The notes under the pieces were generated by a model that saw nothing but the letters and a program-made list of their open reading frames with translations, ran no database searches and was not told the DNA's origin. 64,000 bases of DNA from Kistimonas sp. bin40. Its GTDB lineage: Bacteria; Pseudomonadota; Gammaproteobacteria; Pseudomonadales; Endozoicomonadaceae. The stretch spans positions 1 through 64,000 of the forward strand of contig MPMQ01000009.1 of NCBI GenBank assembly GCA_002238585.1, written 5' to 3'. The position numbers and the translations under genes are program-made. This document shows, piece after piece, positions 19,256 through 29,400 of the stretch. Position 1 is the first letter of the stretch. Every line of letters starts with the position of its first letter.

Positions 19256-20653
19256 ATGCTGCACAAGCCCACAAGTTCCCTCAGCCGCGCCTCGGCACCC
19301 GTGACAGGCAGATCAGGGCGCGCACCCACCCGCTCCGGCCGTAAAAAGGCCTGCGTACGTATCTGCCCGTATGACAACTGCGGCAAAGCATTCAATTACC
19401 CCAGCCGCCTGCAACGGCACCTGGTAGGCCACACCGGACAAAGGCCCTTTGCCTGCCCACATGAAGACTGCGGACAGTCTTTCGGACTGGCAGCCAGCCT
19501 CAAAGAACACCTGCGCATCCACTCAGGCACAAAACCCTATGCCTGTCCGCACGAAGGCTGTGGACGTTCTTTCGCACAATCTTCCACCCTCACCAGACAC
19601 TTGTGCGTCCATTCACGCGCAAAATCCTTTTGCTGTCCCTGGGAGGGCTGTGAATATGCATGCACACGATCAGACGCCCTCAAGGCACACAGGCGCGTCC
19701 ATACCAAAGAAAAACCTTATGTCTGCCCCTTTGAAGGCTGCGGACGTGCGTTCACACAGGCAAACATCCGAACCAACCACGTGCGTTTCCACGCAGGATA
19801 CAAAGATTTTCGCTGTCCACATGAAGGCTGCAGACAGGCGTTCATACACGCAAATTCTCTCATCTACCACTTGCGGATCCATAGCGGAGCAAGGCCATTT
19901 GGCTGTTCACATGAAGGTTGTGGACAAGCGTTCAGAGATGCCACCGCCCTGAAGAGGCACCTGTATGACCACTCGGGAGAAAAACCTTTTGCCTGTCCCC
20001 ATGAAGGCTGCTGGTATGCGACCGCCAACGCGGCAAGCATGAAACAGCACCAGCGCACCCACACGGGAGAAAAACCTTTTGTCTGTCCCCATGAGGGCTG
20101 CTGGTATGCGGCCACCAACGCAGGAAATCTGAAACAGCATCAGTACACCCACTCAGCAACAAAAGCCTTTGTCTGCCCCTATGACGACTGTGGAGTGTCC
20201 TGCACACAGCCTGGCAACCTGGCAAAACATATGCGCCGCCACGCAGGCAAACAAGCCCTTGTCTGTTCCTCTGGCGGCTGTAAATTCTCGTTCGCACAAC
20301 CTGGCTTGAAAAAACATCTGTACTGCCACGCAGGAGAAATCACCCAGGTCGGCTCACGCCAGGACTCTGCCACACAGATCAACCGGCCCAACCGCCTCAG
20401 ACAGCACCCAGGCACCCACACCAAAGCCAGGCCCGGCCGTGACGGTCGGGGTAAAAACCTGTTCACAGGACACAGGAACCACAAACCGCAGGGACGCGTT
20501 CGCACCCCTGAGCCCGAGGCCTGCCCTGCCCGGCACCTCACCAGCACCTGCCCGGCAGGCTACCCGTGCTCTGTTATCAGCTGGGTGTTCGGCGGTGTTG
20601 TCTACAAAAGCACACCACCAGAAAAACAAAACCCTGGCCAATCGAACCTGTAA
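19256..20653 (+). CDS. zf11: 11-finger C2H2 protein with complete tail
   Basis: 465-aa finger protein; ATG after GCCGGACGGTTCGC. Ten regular fingers plus an eleventh that is one residue short (AQPGLKKH) at residues ~36-365. The leading finger [10 protein letters not shown] is the type found first in many family members. Two CPHEGCWYA fingers in tandem (19990-20150) are close copies. Linker of about 60 residues, then YPCSVISWVFGGVVYK and a TAA stop in place of TAG. Confidence 0.86.
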   Translation: MLHKPTSSLSRASAPVTGRSGRAPTRSGRKKACVRICPYDNCGKAFNYPSRLQRHLVGHTGQRPFACPHEDCGQSFGLAASLKEHLRIHSGTKPYACPHEGCGRSFAQSSTLTRHLCVHSRAKSFCCPWEGCEYACTRSDALKAHRRVHTKEKPYVCPFEGCGRAFTQANIRTNHVRFHAGYKDFRCPHEGCRQAFIHANSLIYHLRIHSGARPFGCSHEGCGQAFRDATALKRHLYDHSGEKPFACPHEGCWYATANAASMKQHQRTHTGEKPFVCPHEGCWYAATNAGNLKQHQYTHSATKAFVCPYDDCGVSCTQPGNLAKHMRRHAGKQALVCSSGGCKFSFAQPGLKKHLYCHAGEITQVGSRQDSATQINRPNRLRQHPGTHTKARPGRDGRGKNLFTGHRNHKPQGRVRTPEPEACPARHLTSTCPAGYPCSVISWVFGGVVYKSTPPEKQNPGQSNL

Positions 20654-20770
20654 CACAAGACGGCAAGTGGCTCCCTGCGCCGCAGCAGAGCGCACCCCGG
20701 GCCGCTGTGCAGCCGCGCAAGAGAACTGTACCCGTCCTTTGTACCCGTCCACGCAGCACCCGCTGCGGGG

Positions 20771-20795
20771 GCAAGGTGACAGGATAGTCACAAGG
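20771..20795 (+). promoter_or_regulatory. leader dyad of zf12
   Basis: GCAAGGTGACAGGATAGTCACAAGG. GTGAC/GTCAC arms are perfect; the TGATCA half is missing. Confidence 0.5.
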
Positions 20796-20855
20796 GCGTG
20801 TAGAAAGGTGTCATTCCCTACTCCAAACTACAATTCCTGGCAACCGGACAGTTCC

Positions 20856-22874
20856 ATGCTTCACGCGCCCACAACAGCCCCTGCCGCCACATCCGTGCGC
20901 TTGACCGGCAGACCTGGGCGAGCCCTCCCCCGCTCCGGCCGTCACACCGCCGTCCCCTGTATCTGCCCGTATGACAACTGCGGCCGAGCGTTCATTCAAC
21001 CCAGCGACCTGAAACGCCACCTGAGAATCCACACCGGAGAAAAACCTTTTACCTGCCCGCATGAAGACTGTGGAAAGTCTTTTGCACTCCTGACAACCCT
21101 GACACGACACTTTCGTACCCACTCAGGAGAAAAGCCCTATGTCTGTTCGTATGAAAACTGTGGACGTGCGTTCACACAATTGAGCACTCTGAAAAGCCAT
21201 ATACGTACCCACACCCGGGAAAAGCCATTCCGGTGTCCCTACCCAGGCTGTATCAGTGCATTTGCCACTTCATCCAGGCGGATAAAACACCGGCGCACCC
21301 ACTCGGGAGAAAAGCCTTTTCGCTGTACACAGACAAACTGTGAAAAGGCATTCACACAATCAGCCCATCTGAAAAGGCACCGGCGTATCCACTCAGCAGC
21401 CTATATTTCCTGTCCCCGGGAAGACTGTGGATACCTGTCCACACAACCTGACAACCTGAAACAACACTGGCGCGTTCACTCAGGAGACAAGCCTTATGTC
21501 TGTACACAAGAAGGCTGCACACAGATATTTGCACACGCAAGCAATCTGACCAGACACTTGCGTACTCACTGGAGAGAAAAACCCTTTGTCTGTCCATACG
21601 GAGGCTGTGGACATTTGTTCGCATACCAGACCAGCCTGACAAGGCATGCGCATACCCACTCACCAGGAAGAAAGTCTTTTTTCTGCCCTTGGGAAGGCTG
21701 TGCACATGTATCCGGACAACCCGACAATCTGAAAAGACATTTGTACATCCACACCGGAGAAAAACCCTTTGTCTGTCCCAGGCAAAGCTGTGGATACGCA
21801 GCCACACACCCGGCCAACCTGAAAAGACATATGAACGTCCACGCAGGCGCAAAACGCTTTGTCTGTCCCAGGCAAGGCTGTGAATACGCGACCACACACC
21901 CGGCCAACCTGACAAGACACAGGAACGCCCACTCAGGAGAAAAACCCTTTGTCTGCCCGCGCCAGGCCTGTGCAAAAAAGTTCGGCCAGTTCAGCCATAT
22001 GAAAAGACATCTGGACACCCACACCAAAGCACGTTCGGGTAGTGACGCTCTCAAGGGCAGTAAAAAGAGGATCAGGAAAAAAAGAGGCTTGCCCGACCTC
22101 ACAGGCTCGCCCAACGCAGAATCCGCCAGGTCCCGCTCCCGGGCAGACCGCCGCCCCCCTGTTCAAACACCAGAACACGCAATGCATTGGCCTCTTCACC
22201 GCGCAAAGAGGTCTCATCGCTGTCATTACCCGGAGTGCAACAGGTGCTTGGTGCAGGTCCTCGCGCTCAAAATGCACCGGCATCGCCATACCGGCCTGCA
22301 AGCTTGCATCGGCTCGGCCAGGAGCGGTGAACCAGAGTTTGCACAAAAGCGCTCGCTACAGGCCCCGGTCTCTCCCCCTGCCGAAGACGGCTCCTGTCGG
22401 CTTGTGCCAGCCAGACTCCCCGTCAGGCACGCATCCCCCCTGACAATCCATCAGTGTCGCCGCACCGGCACAGGGCCTTGTCCCGGCCCTGACAGCCAGG
22501 GTGACATGTTCACAAAACACAAGAACCACAAACCGCAGGATCGCCATCGCACCCGTAAGCCAGAAGCCGGGCCGGCCCGGCTGCGGCACGCCCCCCGGAA
22601 TTTACACAGGCCCCCTGCCAAGGCAAAAGCCTCAGCTGCCGCAGGCCCGGAGAAGAACCCTTCCCCCCTCTGCGAACACCCGACATCCATCCCTGTCTGC
22701 CGCCAGCCAGGCATGAAACGAGACCGACGGGGCACCCCGGTGAAAAGACACAACAGACATGGCGTCGCACCTGCCCTGCCCATTACCAGCCCACTCCCGG
22801 CAAGCCGCTACTGTTCTGTTATCGCCTGGGTGTCCGGCGGCGTTGTTGTGAAAAGCACGCCACAGGAAAAATAA
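20856..22874 (+). CDS. zf12: 12-finger C2H2 protein with long linker
   Basis: 672-aa protein. ATG at 20856 (CAACCGGACAGTTCC) is preferred to the upstream open frame, which reads through the zf11 3' region. Twelve fingers at residues ~36-395, led by CPYDNCGRAF and closed by the capping type CAKKFGQFSHMKRH. The linker holds the conserved extra motif [19 protein letters not shown], as in zf1 and zf3. Tail [16 protein letters not shown]; Tyr is Val here and the protein ends soon after at TAA (TPQEK). Confidence 0.85.
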   Translation: MLHAPTTAPAATSVRLTGRPGRALPRSGRHTAVPCICPYDNCGRAFIQPSDLKRHLRIHTGEKPFTCPHEDCGKSFALLTTLTRHFRTHSGEKPYVCSYENCGRAFTQLSTLKSHIRTHTREKPFRCPYPGCISAFATSSRRIKHRRTHSGEKPFRCTQTNCEKAFTQSAHLKRHRRIHSAAYISCPREDCGYLSTQPDNLKQHWRVHSGDKPYVCTQEGCTQIFAHASNLTRHLRTHWREKPFVCPYGGCGHLFAYQTSLTRHAHTHSPGRKSFFCPWEGCAHVSGQPDNLKRHLYIHTGEKPFVCPRQSCGYAATHPANLKRHMNVHAGAKRFVCPRQGCEYATTHPANLTRHRNAHSGEKPFVCPRQACAKKFGQFSHMKRHLDTHTKARSGSDALKGSKKRIRKKRGLPDLTGSPNAESARSRSRADRRPPVQTPEHAMHWPLHRAKRSHRCHYPECNRCLVQVLALKMHRHRHTGLQACIGSARSGEPEFAQKRSLQAPVSPPAEDGSCRLVPARLPVRHASPLTIHQCRRTGTGPCPGPDSQGDMFTKHKNHKPQDRHRTRKPEAGPARLRHAPRNLHRPPAKAKASAAAGPEKNPSPLCEHPTSIPVCRQPGMKRDRRGTPVKRHNRHGVAPALPITSPLPASRYCSVIAWVSGGVVVKSTPQEK

Positions 22875-23160
22875 AAATCCGACCACCCCAACCTGTCATA
22901 GAAAACGGCAAGCGTCTCCCTGTGCCACACAAGAGCGCACCAGCCTCAACGAACAAGGACAGGGCTACACCACCGGGCCTGCACGGTCATGTCCCCGTCC
23001 CCTACAAACCGCGAACAGGGCCGGCCACATGGCTCCTGGCACACAACCTGGCCTTGCGGTTGCAGGTGACGCGCGGCCACGGGCAAGGCTTGCCAGGGCA
23101 CTATCTGTCTGTCTGTTCTGTCCGTTGTCGCTCAGTGGCCAACCGGTACGCAGCAAACAC
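22875..23160. other. zf12-zf13 intergenic spacer
   Basis: No gene seen. The segment after the zf12 stop carries a trace of the usual post-stop text (CCCAACCTGTCATAGAAAACGGCAAG). The rest is not recognisable. Confidence 0.5.
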
Positions 23161-23190
23161 CTTGAGCAAGATGACAACCTTGTCACAAGG
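23161..23190 (+). promoter_or_regulatory. leader dyad of zf13
   Basis: CTTGAGCAAG (one change from the palindrome) then TGACAACCTTGTCA with 6-nt arms at 23172-23185. Confidence 0.58.
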
Positions 23191-23250
23191 CCGGCAACAA
23201 ATGACCGATTCTGCACTCCAAGTACCCGCCCGCCACCACCGGACAGCCTG

Positions 23251-25251
23251 ATGCAGCCTACGCCCACAATTTCCTCTTCGACCGCATCAATACCCGTGAC
23301 CGGCCCTCCACGCACCGGACGCCACGTCCGCCGGGACACAGCCGTCCGGCGTATCCGGCCGCAAGACAACGGCGGCAATCATGATGACCTCAAAAGGCCG
23401 CGCAGCCGTGGCTACCATGGTGCCTGTCCCTATGAAAGCTGTGGACACAGGTTCACAACCGCAATAAAGCTGGCAAGACACCTTCGCATCCACGCCGGAA
23501 AAAAGCCCTTTGTCTGCCCTTATGAAAGCTGTGGCTATGCGTCCGAACGATCAGGCCCCATGACAATCCATGTACGCAGGCATACCGGAAACAAACCGTT
23601 TGTCTGTCGCTACCAGGGCTGTGTACGTGCATTTGTGGATTCAACCAAGCTGACACAACACCGACGCACCCACTCAGGAGAAAAGCCTTTTGTCTGCCCA
23701 TTTGAAAGTTGTGGACACGCCTTTTCACAATCACCGCATCTCAAAAGACACCTGAACAGCCACCTGGAAGACTATGTTTCCTGTGCCTGGGAAGGCTGTG
23801 GATACCTGTCCACACAACCTTACGACCTGAAACGACACTGGCGCGTCCATTCGGGAGAAAAACCTTTTGTCTGTCTACATGAAGGCTGCGGATACACGTC
23901 TGCACACTCAGGCAATCTGAACAAACACCTGCGTATTCACTCGAAAGAAAAACCCTTTGTCTGTCCGCGTAAAGACTGTGGACATTCATTCACATACCAA
24001 ATCAACCTGACAAGACATATGCGCATCCACTCAGGAGAAAAACCCTTTGTCTGCCCCTGGGAAGGCTGTGGACATGCGTCCCGGCAATCCGGCAATCTGA
24101 AAGTTCATTTGTACACCCACACCGGAAAAAAAACCCTCGCCTGTCCCAGGGAAGGCTGTGCATACCAGGCCAGCCACCCGGGCCTTCTGAGAAGACATCT
24201 ACGCGTCCACTCAGGAAAAAAACACTGGGTCTGCTCCTGGCAAGACTGTACATATGCATCCATGGATTCAAGCAAACTCAAAAGACATGAGCGCGTCCAT
24301 TCAGGAGAAAAACCCTTTGTCTGTTCACATGTACGCTGTGGACGTTCGTTCTCACATCAGATCAGCCTGACAAGGCATATGCGCCGCCACTCAAGAGAAA
24401 AAACCTTTGTCTGTCCCAGACAAGGCTGTGGACACGCAAGCAGACACCCCGCCGGCCTGACGGGGCATATGCGCATCCACTCAGGAGACAAACCCTTTGA
24501 CTGCCCCCGCGCAGACTGTGCCAAAGCGTACGACCGGGCCAGCAACCTGCAAAGGCACCTGAAGACCCACACCAAAGCAGATCCCGCCAGTGACCGCCTG
24601 AAAGGCAGTGACAAGACACGCAGGAACACAAGAGGCCTGACCGGCCTCACAGAATCGCGCAACGCAGCATCCGCTTTTTCCTGCGCCCGGACCAACGGCA
24701 GCACACCGGGTCAGACACCGGGACACGCACAGCCGCAGCCGCTTCCGCGAGCAAGGAGGCCCAAGACCTGTCATTCCCCGCACTGTAACAGAAGGTGCGC
24801 GCAACTGCCGGCGCTCAAAATGCACCGGCATCATCATGGCGTCACACCGCCCGGGCTCGGCCCTGACGGCAAGAATGGAACAAGATGGGCAGGGCTCAAG
24901 ACCCACAAACCGCAGGGTCGCGTTCGCACCGGTGCTCCAGAGGGCCGGGCTGGCCAGCTGCGCCACATCCCTTGTAGATCACACAGGCATCAGTCACGCA
25001 CAGCGCGGCAGTTGCGGCCAGCGCGCACTGGAGACTGGCCCGCTGCCGCAGACAGCTGTCATCTGCTCCCTGACTGTCGGCAAGCCGGCATGACAAGAGG
25101 CCAGCGGGAAGCTCGCCTGAGAACGCAGAGCCGTCAGAGCATCGCACCGGCCCCGGCGACAAACGGTGCCCCTCCTGCCAGTCTCCGCTGTTCCGTTATT
25201 GCCTGGGTGTCCGGCGGCGTTGTCTATAAAAACGCAGCACCGGGAAAATAA
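23251..25251 (+). CDS. zf13: 13-finger C2H2 protein with complete tail
   Basis: 666-aa protein; ATG after CACCGGACAGCCTG. After an N-terminus with no finger at the usual first position, 13 intact fingers span residues ~60-450. No finger is obviously decayed. Y/F-knuckle and Q-rich helices alternate (FTYQINLTRH, FSHQISLTRH are near copies). The last is the capping type CAKAYDRASNLQRH. The linker includes CHSPHCNRRCAQLPALKMH. Tail [15 protein letters not shown], ending NAAPGK at TAA. One of the best-preserved genes. Confidence 0.87.
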   Translation: MQPTPTISSSTASIPVTGPPRTGRHVRRDTAVRRIRPQDNGGNHDDLKRPRSRGYHGACPYESCGHRFTTAIKLARHLRIHAGKKPFVCPYESCGYASERSGPMTIHVRRHTGNKPFVCRYQGCVRAFVDSTKLTQHRRTHSGEKPFVCPFESCGHAFSQSPHLKRHLNSHLEDYVSCAWEGCGYLSTQPYDLKRHWRVHSGEKPFVCLHEGCGYTSAHSGNLNKHLRIHSKEKPFVCPRKDCGHSFTYQINLTRHMRIHSGEKPFVCPWEGCGHASRQSGNLKVHLYTHTGKKTLACPREGCAYQASHPGLLRRHLRVHSGKKHWVCSWQDCTYASMDSSKLKRHERVHSGEKPFVCSHVRCGRSFSHQISLTRHMRRHSREKTFVCPRQGCGHASRHPAGLTGHMRIHSGDKPFDCPRADCAKAYDRASNLQRHLKTHTKADPASDRLKGSDKTRRNTRGLTGLTESRNAASAFSCARTNGSTPGQTPGHAQPQPLPRARRPKTCHSPHCNRRCAQLPALKMHRHHHGVTPPGLGPDGKNGTRWAGLKTHKPQGRVRTGAPEGRAGQLRHIPCRSHRHQSRTARQLRPARTGDWPAAADSCHLLPDCRQAGMTRGQREARLRTQSRQSIAPAPATNGAPPASLRCSVIAWVSGGVVYKNAAPGK

Positions 25252-25555
25252 AATCCTGGCCGAGCGCGCCTGCAGCAGGAGACTGCAAGCTGTTCCTCAC
25301 TCCCGGGAAGCATGCACTGTCCTCAGCCGTAGTCCCGGCGCTGGACAGACGGCACCCAGGCGCAATAATCCTGCAGCTGGTGCCAGGAGACACACAACCG
25401 GCACAAGGAGTCTCGGTCCGTCCATTGTTGCCTGCGCCAGGAAGCTCCCGCCAGCCATCTGTTCTGTAATGGAGGAAAGGCAATGGAGGAAAGGCAATGG
25501 AGGAAAGGCAATGGAGGAAAGGCAATGGAGAAAAGCTTGCCACCAACTAACCAGG
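25252..25555. other. zf13-zf14 intergenic spacer
   Basis: Holds the post-stop family text (CTGCAGCAGGAGACTGCAAG near 25270) and a short tandem repeat at 25468-25530 listed separately. No gene seen. Confidence 0.55.
25468..25530. repeat. 14-nt tandem repeat, 4.5 copies
   Basis: AATGGAGGAAAGGC repeated four times without change plus a 7-nt partial copy. Each unit carries GGAGGA, a Shine-Dalgarno-like string, but no conserved start lies nearby. The unit length is not a multiple of three. Confidence 0.9.
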
Positions 25556-25575
25556 CCGTTACAAGGCAGGTAACA
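25556..25575 (+). promoter_or_regulatory. variant leader dyad of zf14
   Basis: GTTACAAGGCAGGTAAC: 5-nt arms GTTAC/GTAAC replace the usual GTGAC/GTCAC arms. Confidence 0.4.
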
Positions 25576-25628
25576 AAAAACGGGGGGCTGCACTCCAAGC
25601 CTCAACCAGTATCCACCGGACACCCCCT

Positions 25629-27491
25629 ATGCTGCGCAGGCCCACAACTTTCTCTGACACCGCATCGCTACCTGTGCCCGGCCCGGCACGACACGCAGCC
25701 CCTCGCTCCCGTCGCGACACAGCTACCACGCATAACGGCCGCACTCAAAAGATCAGCAACCCCGGCGACCTGCAACAACAACTGAGCACCCTTGCCGGGC
25801 CAAAGCTCTTTATCTGTCCGCACGAAGGCTGTGAACGAGCGATTGCATCATCAGAAAGTTTCGCGCTGCACTGGCGCGTCCACTCGCGCGAAAAACCCTT
25901 TTTCTGCCACTATGAAAACTGTAAATACGTGTCCGAACACGCAACCAACCTGGCAAAACATCTGCAGGTCCACACCCGGGGAACACTCTTTGCCTGTCCA
26001 CACGGAGGCTGTGGACGCGCGTTCATACAATTACACAGGCTCAACTACCACTTGCGTGCTTCTCATAGCAAAGAAAGACACGTTGTCTGCCCCTATGAGG
26101 GCTGTACACAACTGTTCATGCACGCAAAAAACCGGAAAAATCACCTGCTCACCCACACCGGGGAAAAACCCTTTGTCTGTCCCTGGGAAGGCTGTACATA
26201 CGCCTCCGTACAATTAGCCGGCCTGCAAAAACATATGCGCACCCACACGGGGGAAAAACCCTTTGTCTGCCCCTATGAAAACTGTGGACATGCGTTCACA
26301 CAGTCTGGATCCCTGACAGCACACTTGCGCACCCATACCGGAGAAGCACCTTTTGTCTGTCCCCATAAGGGCTGTGGGCGTGCGTTCCGACAATCCTCCC
26401 GCCTGACACAGCACTTGCGTGTCCACTCCGGAGAAAAACCCCTTTCCTGTCCCTATGAAGGCTGTGAGCATGTGTTCGGACTGTCAGAGCACCGGAGAAA
26501 CCACTTGTATAGCCACTCGGGAAAAAAACCCTGCCCCTATGAGGGCTGTGCCCATGCATCCATACACTCAAGCAGTCTGAACAGACATATACGCACCCAC
26601 GCAGGGAAACAGTCAGGGGACAAGCTCCTTGTCTGTCCACATGAAGACTGTGGACATTCATTCACACACCGAATCAGCCTGACAAGGCATGCACGCATTC
26701 ACTCAGGAAAAAAAGCCCATGTCTGCCCCTGGGAAGGCTGTGGATATGCGTCCACACGGGCAGACAACCTGCAAATACACGCGTACAAACATATCGGTAA
26801 AAAACCCTTTGCCGGTCCCTGGGAAGGCTGTGGCTACACAAGCACACATCTGAACAACCTGATGAACAGACATATGCGCATCCACTCGGGAGAAAAACCC
26901 TTTGTCTGCCCGCGCGCGGGTTGTGCAAAAGAGTTCAGCCAGCGCAACAACCTGGAACGGCATCTGAACACCCACACCAACGCGCATCACACCGGCAAAC
27001 GGCCTTGTCGCGGCTCTGACGGCACGGATGGAAAAACAGGCACAGGACGCAAGACGCACAAACCGCAGGGGCGCATTCGCACCGGTGCTCCAGAGCTGCT
27101 GCCTGGCCACCCGGGGCACACCCGTTGTGGTTCACACCGGCATCGGCCACGGGAGGCGCGGGGTAGAGCCTGGCCGGCGTCTGCGGACAGCTGTCACAGG
27201 TTAATGACAAGAGACCAACAGGAAATTCGCCTGGGAACACACAACACCTGGCGCATCGCCCCTGCCCCGGGAAGAATCCCCGAAACCCCATCTGAGCACC
27301 GCTGTTCTGTTATCGCCTGGGTATCCGGCGGCATTGTTTACCGGTCCCCACCACCGGGCAAAGCAAGCTCCGGGCAGGCACGCCAGAAGCAGGGGCAAGC
27401 CACTCGCGCCGCTGAAAACAAGCGCCCCGCTATCACCGGACGAAGACAGCCCGCCACAGCTGTCTGCGGCAGAGAAGAGAGATCAAGGTAA
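25629..27491 (+). CDS. zf14: 12-finger C2H2 protein with extended C-terminus
   Basis: 620-aa protein; ATG after CCACCGGACACCCCCT. Twelve intact fingers and one with the first Cys changed to Gly (GPWEGC) occupy residues ~59-450. One inter-finger stretch is expanded (THAGKQSGDKLLVC) and one is shortened (KKPCPYEGC). Tail [16 protein letters not shown] is followed by 43 extra residues because the normal stop is lost. The frame ends at TAA inside the zf15 leader dyad, so promoter and coding sequence overlap. Confidence 0.82.
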   Translation: MLRRPTTFSDTASLPVPGPARHAAPRSRRDTATTHNGRTQKISNPGDLQQQLSTLAGPKLFICPHEGCERAIASSESFALHWRVHSREKPFFCHYENCKYVSEHATNLAKHLQVHTRGTLFACPHGGCGRAFIQLHRLNYHLRASHSKERHVVCPYEGCTQLFMHAKNRKNHLLTHTGEKPFVCPWEGCTYASVQLAGLQKHMRTHTGEKPFVCPYENCGHAFTQSGSLTAHLRTHTGEAPFVCPHKGCGRAFRQSSRLTQHLRVHSGEKPLSCPYEGCEHVFGLSEHRRNHLYSHSGKKPCPYEGCAHASIHSSSLNRHIRTHAGKQSGDKLLVCPHEDCGHSFTHRISLTRHARIHSGKKAHVCPWEGCGYASTRADNLQIHAYKHIGKKPFAGPWEGCGYTSTHLNNLMNRHMRIHSGEKPFVCPRAGCAKEFSQRNNLERHLNTHTNAHHTGKRPCRGSDGTDGKTGTGRKTHKPQGRIRTGAPELLPGHPGHTRCGSHRHRPREARGRAWPASADSCHRLMTRDQQEIRLGTHNTWRIAPAPGRIPETPSEHRCSVIAWVSGGIVYRSPPPGKASSGQARQKQGQATRAAENKRPAITGRRQPATAVCGREERSR

Positions 27492-27505
27492 CAATCTGGT
27501 CACAA
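27481..27505 (+). promoter_or_regulatory. leader dyad of zf15
   Basis: GATCAAGGTAACAATCTGGTCACAAC: GGTAAC/GGTCAC half-sites, overlapping the extended end of zf14. Confidence 0.5.
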
Positions 27506-27567
27506 CAGCGACTGGCCAGAGCCCATTGTGCAGTCCAAACTACTACCACACGCCAGCGGACAGCCCC

Positions 27568-29400
27568 ATGCTGCACACACCGACAAGGTCTCCGGCCCCT
27601 GCGCCACTGCCCGTAAAAGGACAACCACTGCGAGCAGGACAGGCTGCGCTCACCAGAACCAGAGCACACCTGCCAACCGGCCGTACCTGCTCCAGACAAT
27701 CCGCTGTGCGCATCGGCCCTCGACATGAGCGGTGCAAGCTGCTGAACCACCCCCGCGACCTGAAAAGGCACCACAGAACCCACACCGGAGGAAAAACCTT
27801 CGTCTGTCAATACGAAGGTTGTGAACGTTTGTTCACGGCAGCAGGCTCCCGCAACAGGCACCACAGAACCCACAGAAACGCAAAAACCTTTGCCGACACC
27901 CATGAAAGCTGTGGGAAGGCGTTCGCACGCTCAGACAACCTGAAAGCACACCGGCTCCCCCACGCAGGAGCCAAGCGCTTTATCTGTGCCCGTGAAGGCT
28001 GTGAGAGAGCCTTCACACGGCCAGGCTACCTGAAAGCACATCTGCTCGCCCACTCAGGAAAAAAACCCTTTGCTTGCCCTCGTGAAGACTGCAGACAGGC
28101 GTTCACACGAACAAAAAACCTGAAAACACATCTGCTCGTCCACTCCGGAAAAAGGCCCTTTGTCTGTCCACACGAAGGCTGTGAGAAGGCGTACATGCGG
28201 GCAGACTACCTGACAACACACCTGCTCGTTCACGCAGGAAAAAAACCCTTTGTCTGTTCATACCAGGACTGTGGATATGCGTCCTCAATAACCAGCAACC
28301 TGAAGCGACACCGGCGCACCCACTCAGGAGAAAGACCCTTTCTGTGTTCATATGAAGGCTGTGGACGCACATTCGCACACACAACCAGTCTGACGTACCA
28401 CTTGTGCTCTGTTCATACAAAGGAAAAAAGATACAGCTGCCCTTATGAAAACTGCGGATATCTGGCCACCCAATCCAACCAGCTGAGCAGACACCTGCGC
28501 ATCCATACCAGCCGCTTTGTCAATCCACGTAAAAGCGGGGAACACAGGTTCGTCACATCAGACAATCTGACAAGGCTCAGGCTTGCCCACACCACGAGCA
28601 GACTCGCCACGGAAAGACGCTATGGTTGCAAGCCGGACAGCCATGAAAAACGGTTCAGGGGGAAACAGCGCCCGGCCTCCAACAGGAAATCGCAGGATCA
28701 AAAGCCCGCCTGTTCCCGCATCCAGACGGACTGCGGTACAAAATTCAGCCACCAGGGCAGGCATCTGCACCAGCTGAGCGGCAAGAGGGTGCATGCCCGT
28801 CATTCCCCGGCGTCTGGCCAGCATAGCGGCCCCCACGAAGGCGGTCACCTGCGGTTTCCACCACAGCGATCATTGCAGCCCCAGGGCCTGCCCCCTGTCG
28901 GCGCAGGACACCTTCGCTGTGCGCCTGCCACTTGCGAGCGGCCCTGCACAGACACATCCCCTCGTCACACACCGCAGCGCCAGCACACTGCCCAACGGCC
29001 TGGTTTCTCTCCGGGCGCCAACACCCGCAAAAACGGCAGGAAATACAGGGTGCCCGGCCCGCACGGCCGCCCTGGCACCCGTTCCCCGGCGGCCTTTGGT
29101 GTCCGGCACGCCCGCTGTGGTTCACAGCAGCAGGAAGCGCATCAGCTCCAGCAGGCACGAGCCGGAGCCTTGCGCCCTGGTACAAACGCCCGTCATCCAT
29201 TCATGCATCCGTTCATGAAACGAGGCCAGCAGAATGTAGCGGTGAGACCACACCAAGGGCACAGCACCGCACCGGCTCAAGAAAGAACCACCGCAACCCC
29301 GGCAAGGCACTACTGTTCTGTCATCGCCTGGGTATCCGGCGGCATTGTTCACAGGCCGCCACAACCTGCTGCACGCATCCCTTACCGACCGAACCTGTAG
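27568..29400 (+). CDS. zf15: C2H2 protein with short array and long linker
   Basis: 610-aa protein; ATG after AGCGGACAGCCCC. Seven regular fingers and about three decayed units (one has Cys to Asp, DTHESC) lie at residues ~80-350. The following ~200-residue linker is Arg/His/Pro-rich and contains further degenerate finger remnants. Tail [19 protein letters not shown] stop in the standard context. Fingers here share ARSDNLKAH- and TRTKNLKTH-type helices with zf16, suggesting common descent. Confidence 0.82.
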   Translation: MLHTPTRSPAPAPLPVKGQPLRAGQAALTRTRAHLPTGRTCSRQSAVRIGPRHERCKLLNHPRDLKRHHRTHTGGKTFVCQYEGCERLFTAAGSRNRHHRTHRNAKTFADTHESCGKAFARSDNLKAHRLPHAGAKRFICAREGCERAFTRPGYLKAHLLAHSGKKPFACPREDCRQAFTRTKNLKTHLLVHSGKRPFVCPHEGCEKAYMRADYLTTHLLVHAGKKPFVCSYQDCGYASSITSNLKRHRRTHSGERPFLCSYEGCGRTFAHTTSLTYHLCSVHTKEKRYSCPYENCGYLATQSNQLSRHLRIHTSRFVNPRKSGEHRFVTSDNLTRLRLAHTTSRLATERRYGCKPDSHEKRFRGKQRPASNRKSQDQKPACSRIQTDCGTKFSHQGRHLHQLSGKRVHARHSPASGQHSGPHEGGHLRFPPQRSLQPQGLPPVGAGHLRCAPATCERPCTDTSPRHTPQRQHTAQRPGFSPGANTRKNGRKYRVPGPHGRPGTRSPAAFGVRHARCGSQQQEAHQLQQARAGALRPGTNARHPFMHPFMKRGQQNVAVRPHQGHSTAPAQERTTATPARHYCSVIAWVSGGIVHRPPQPAARIPYRPNL

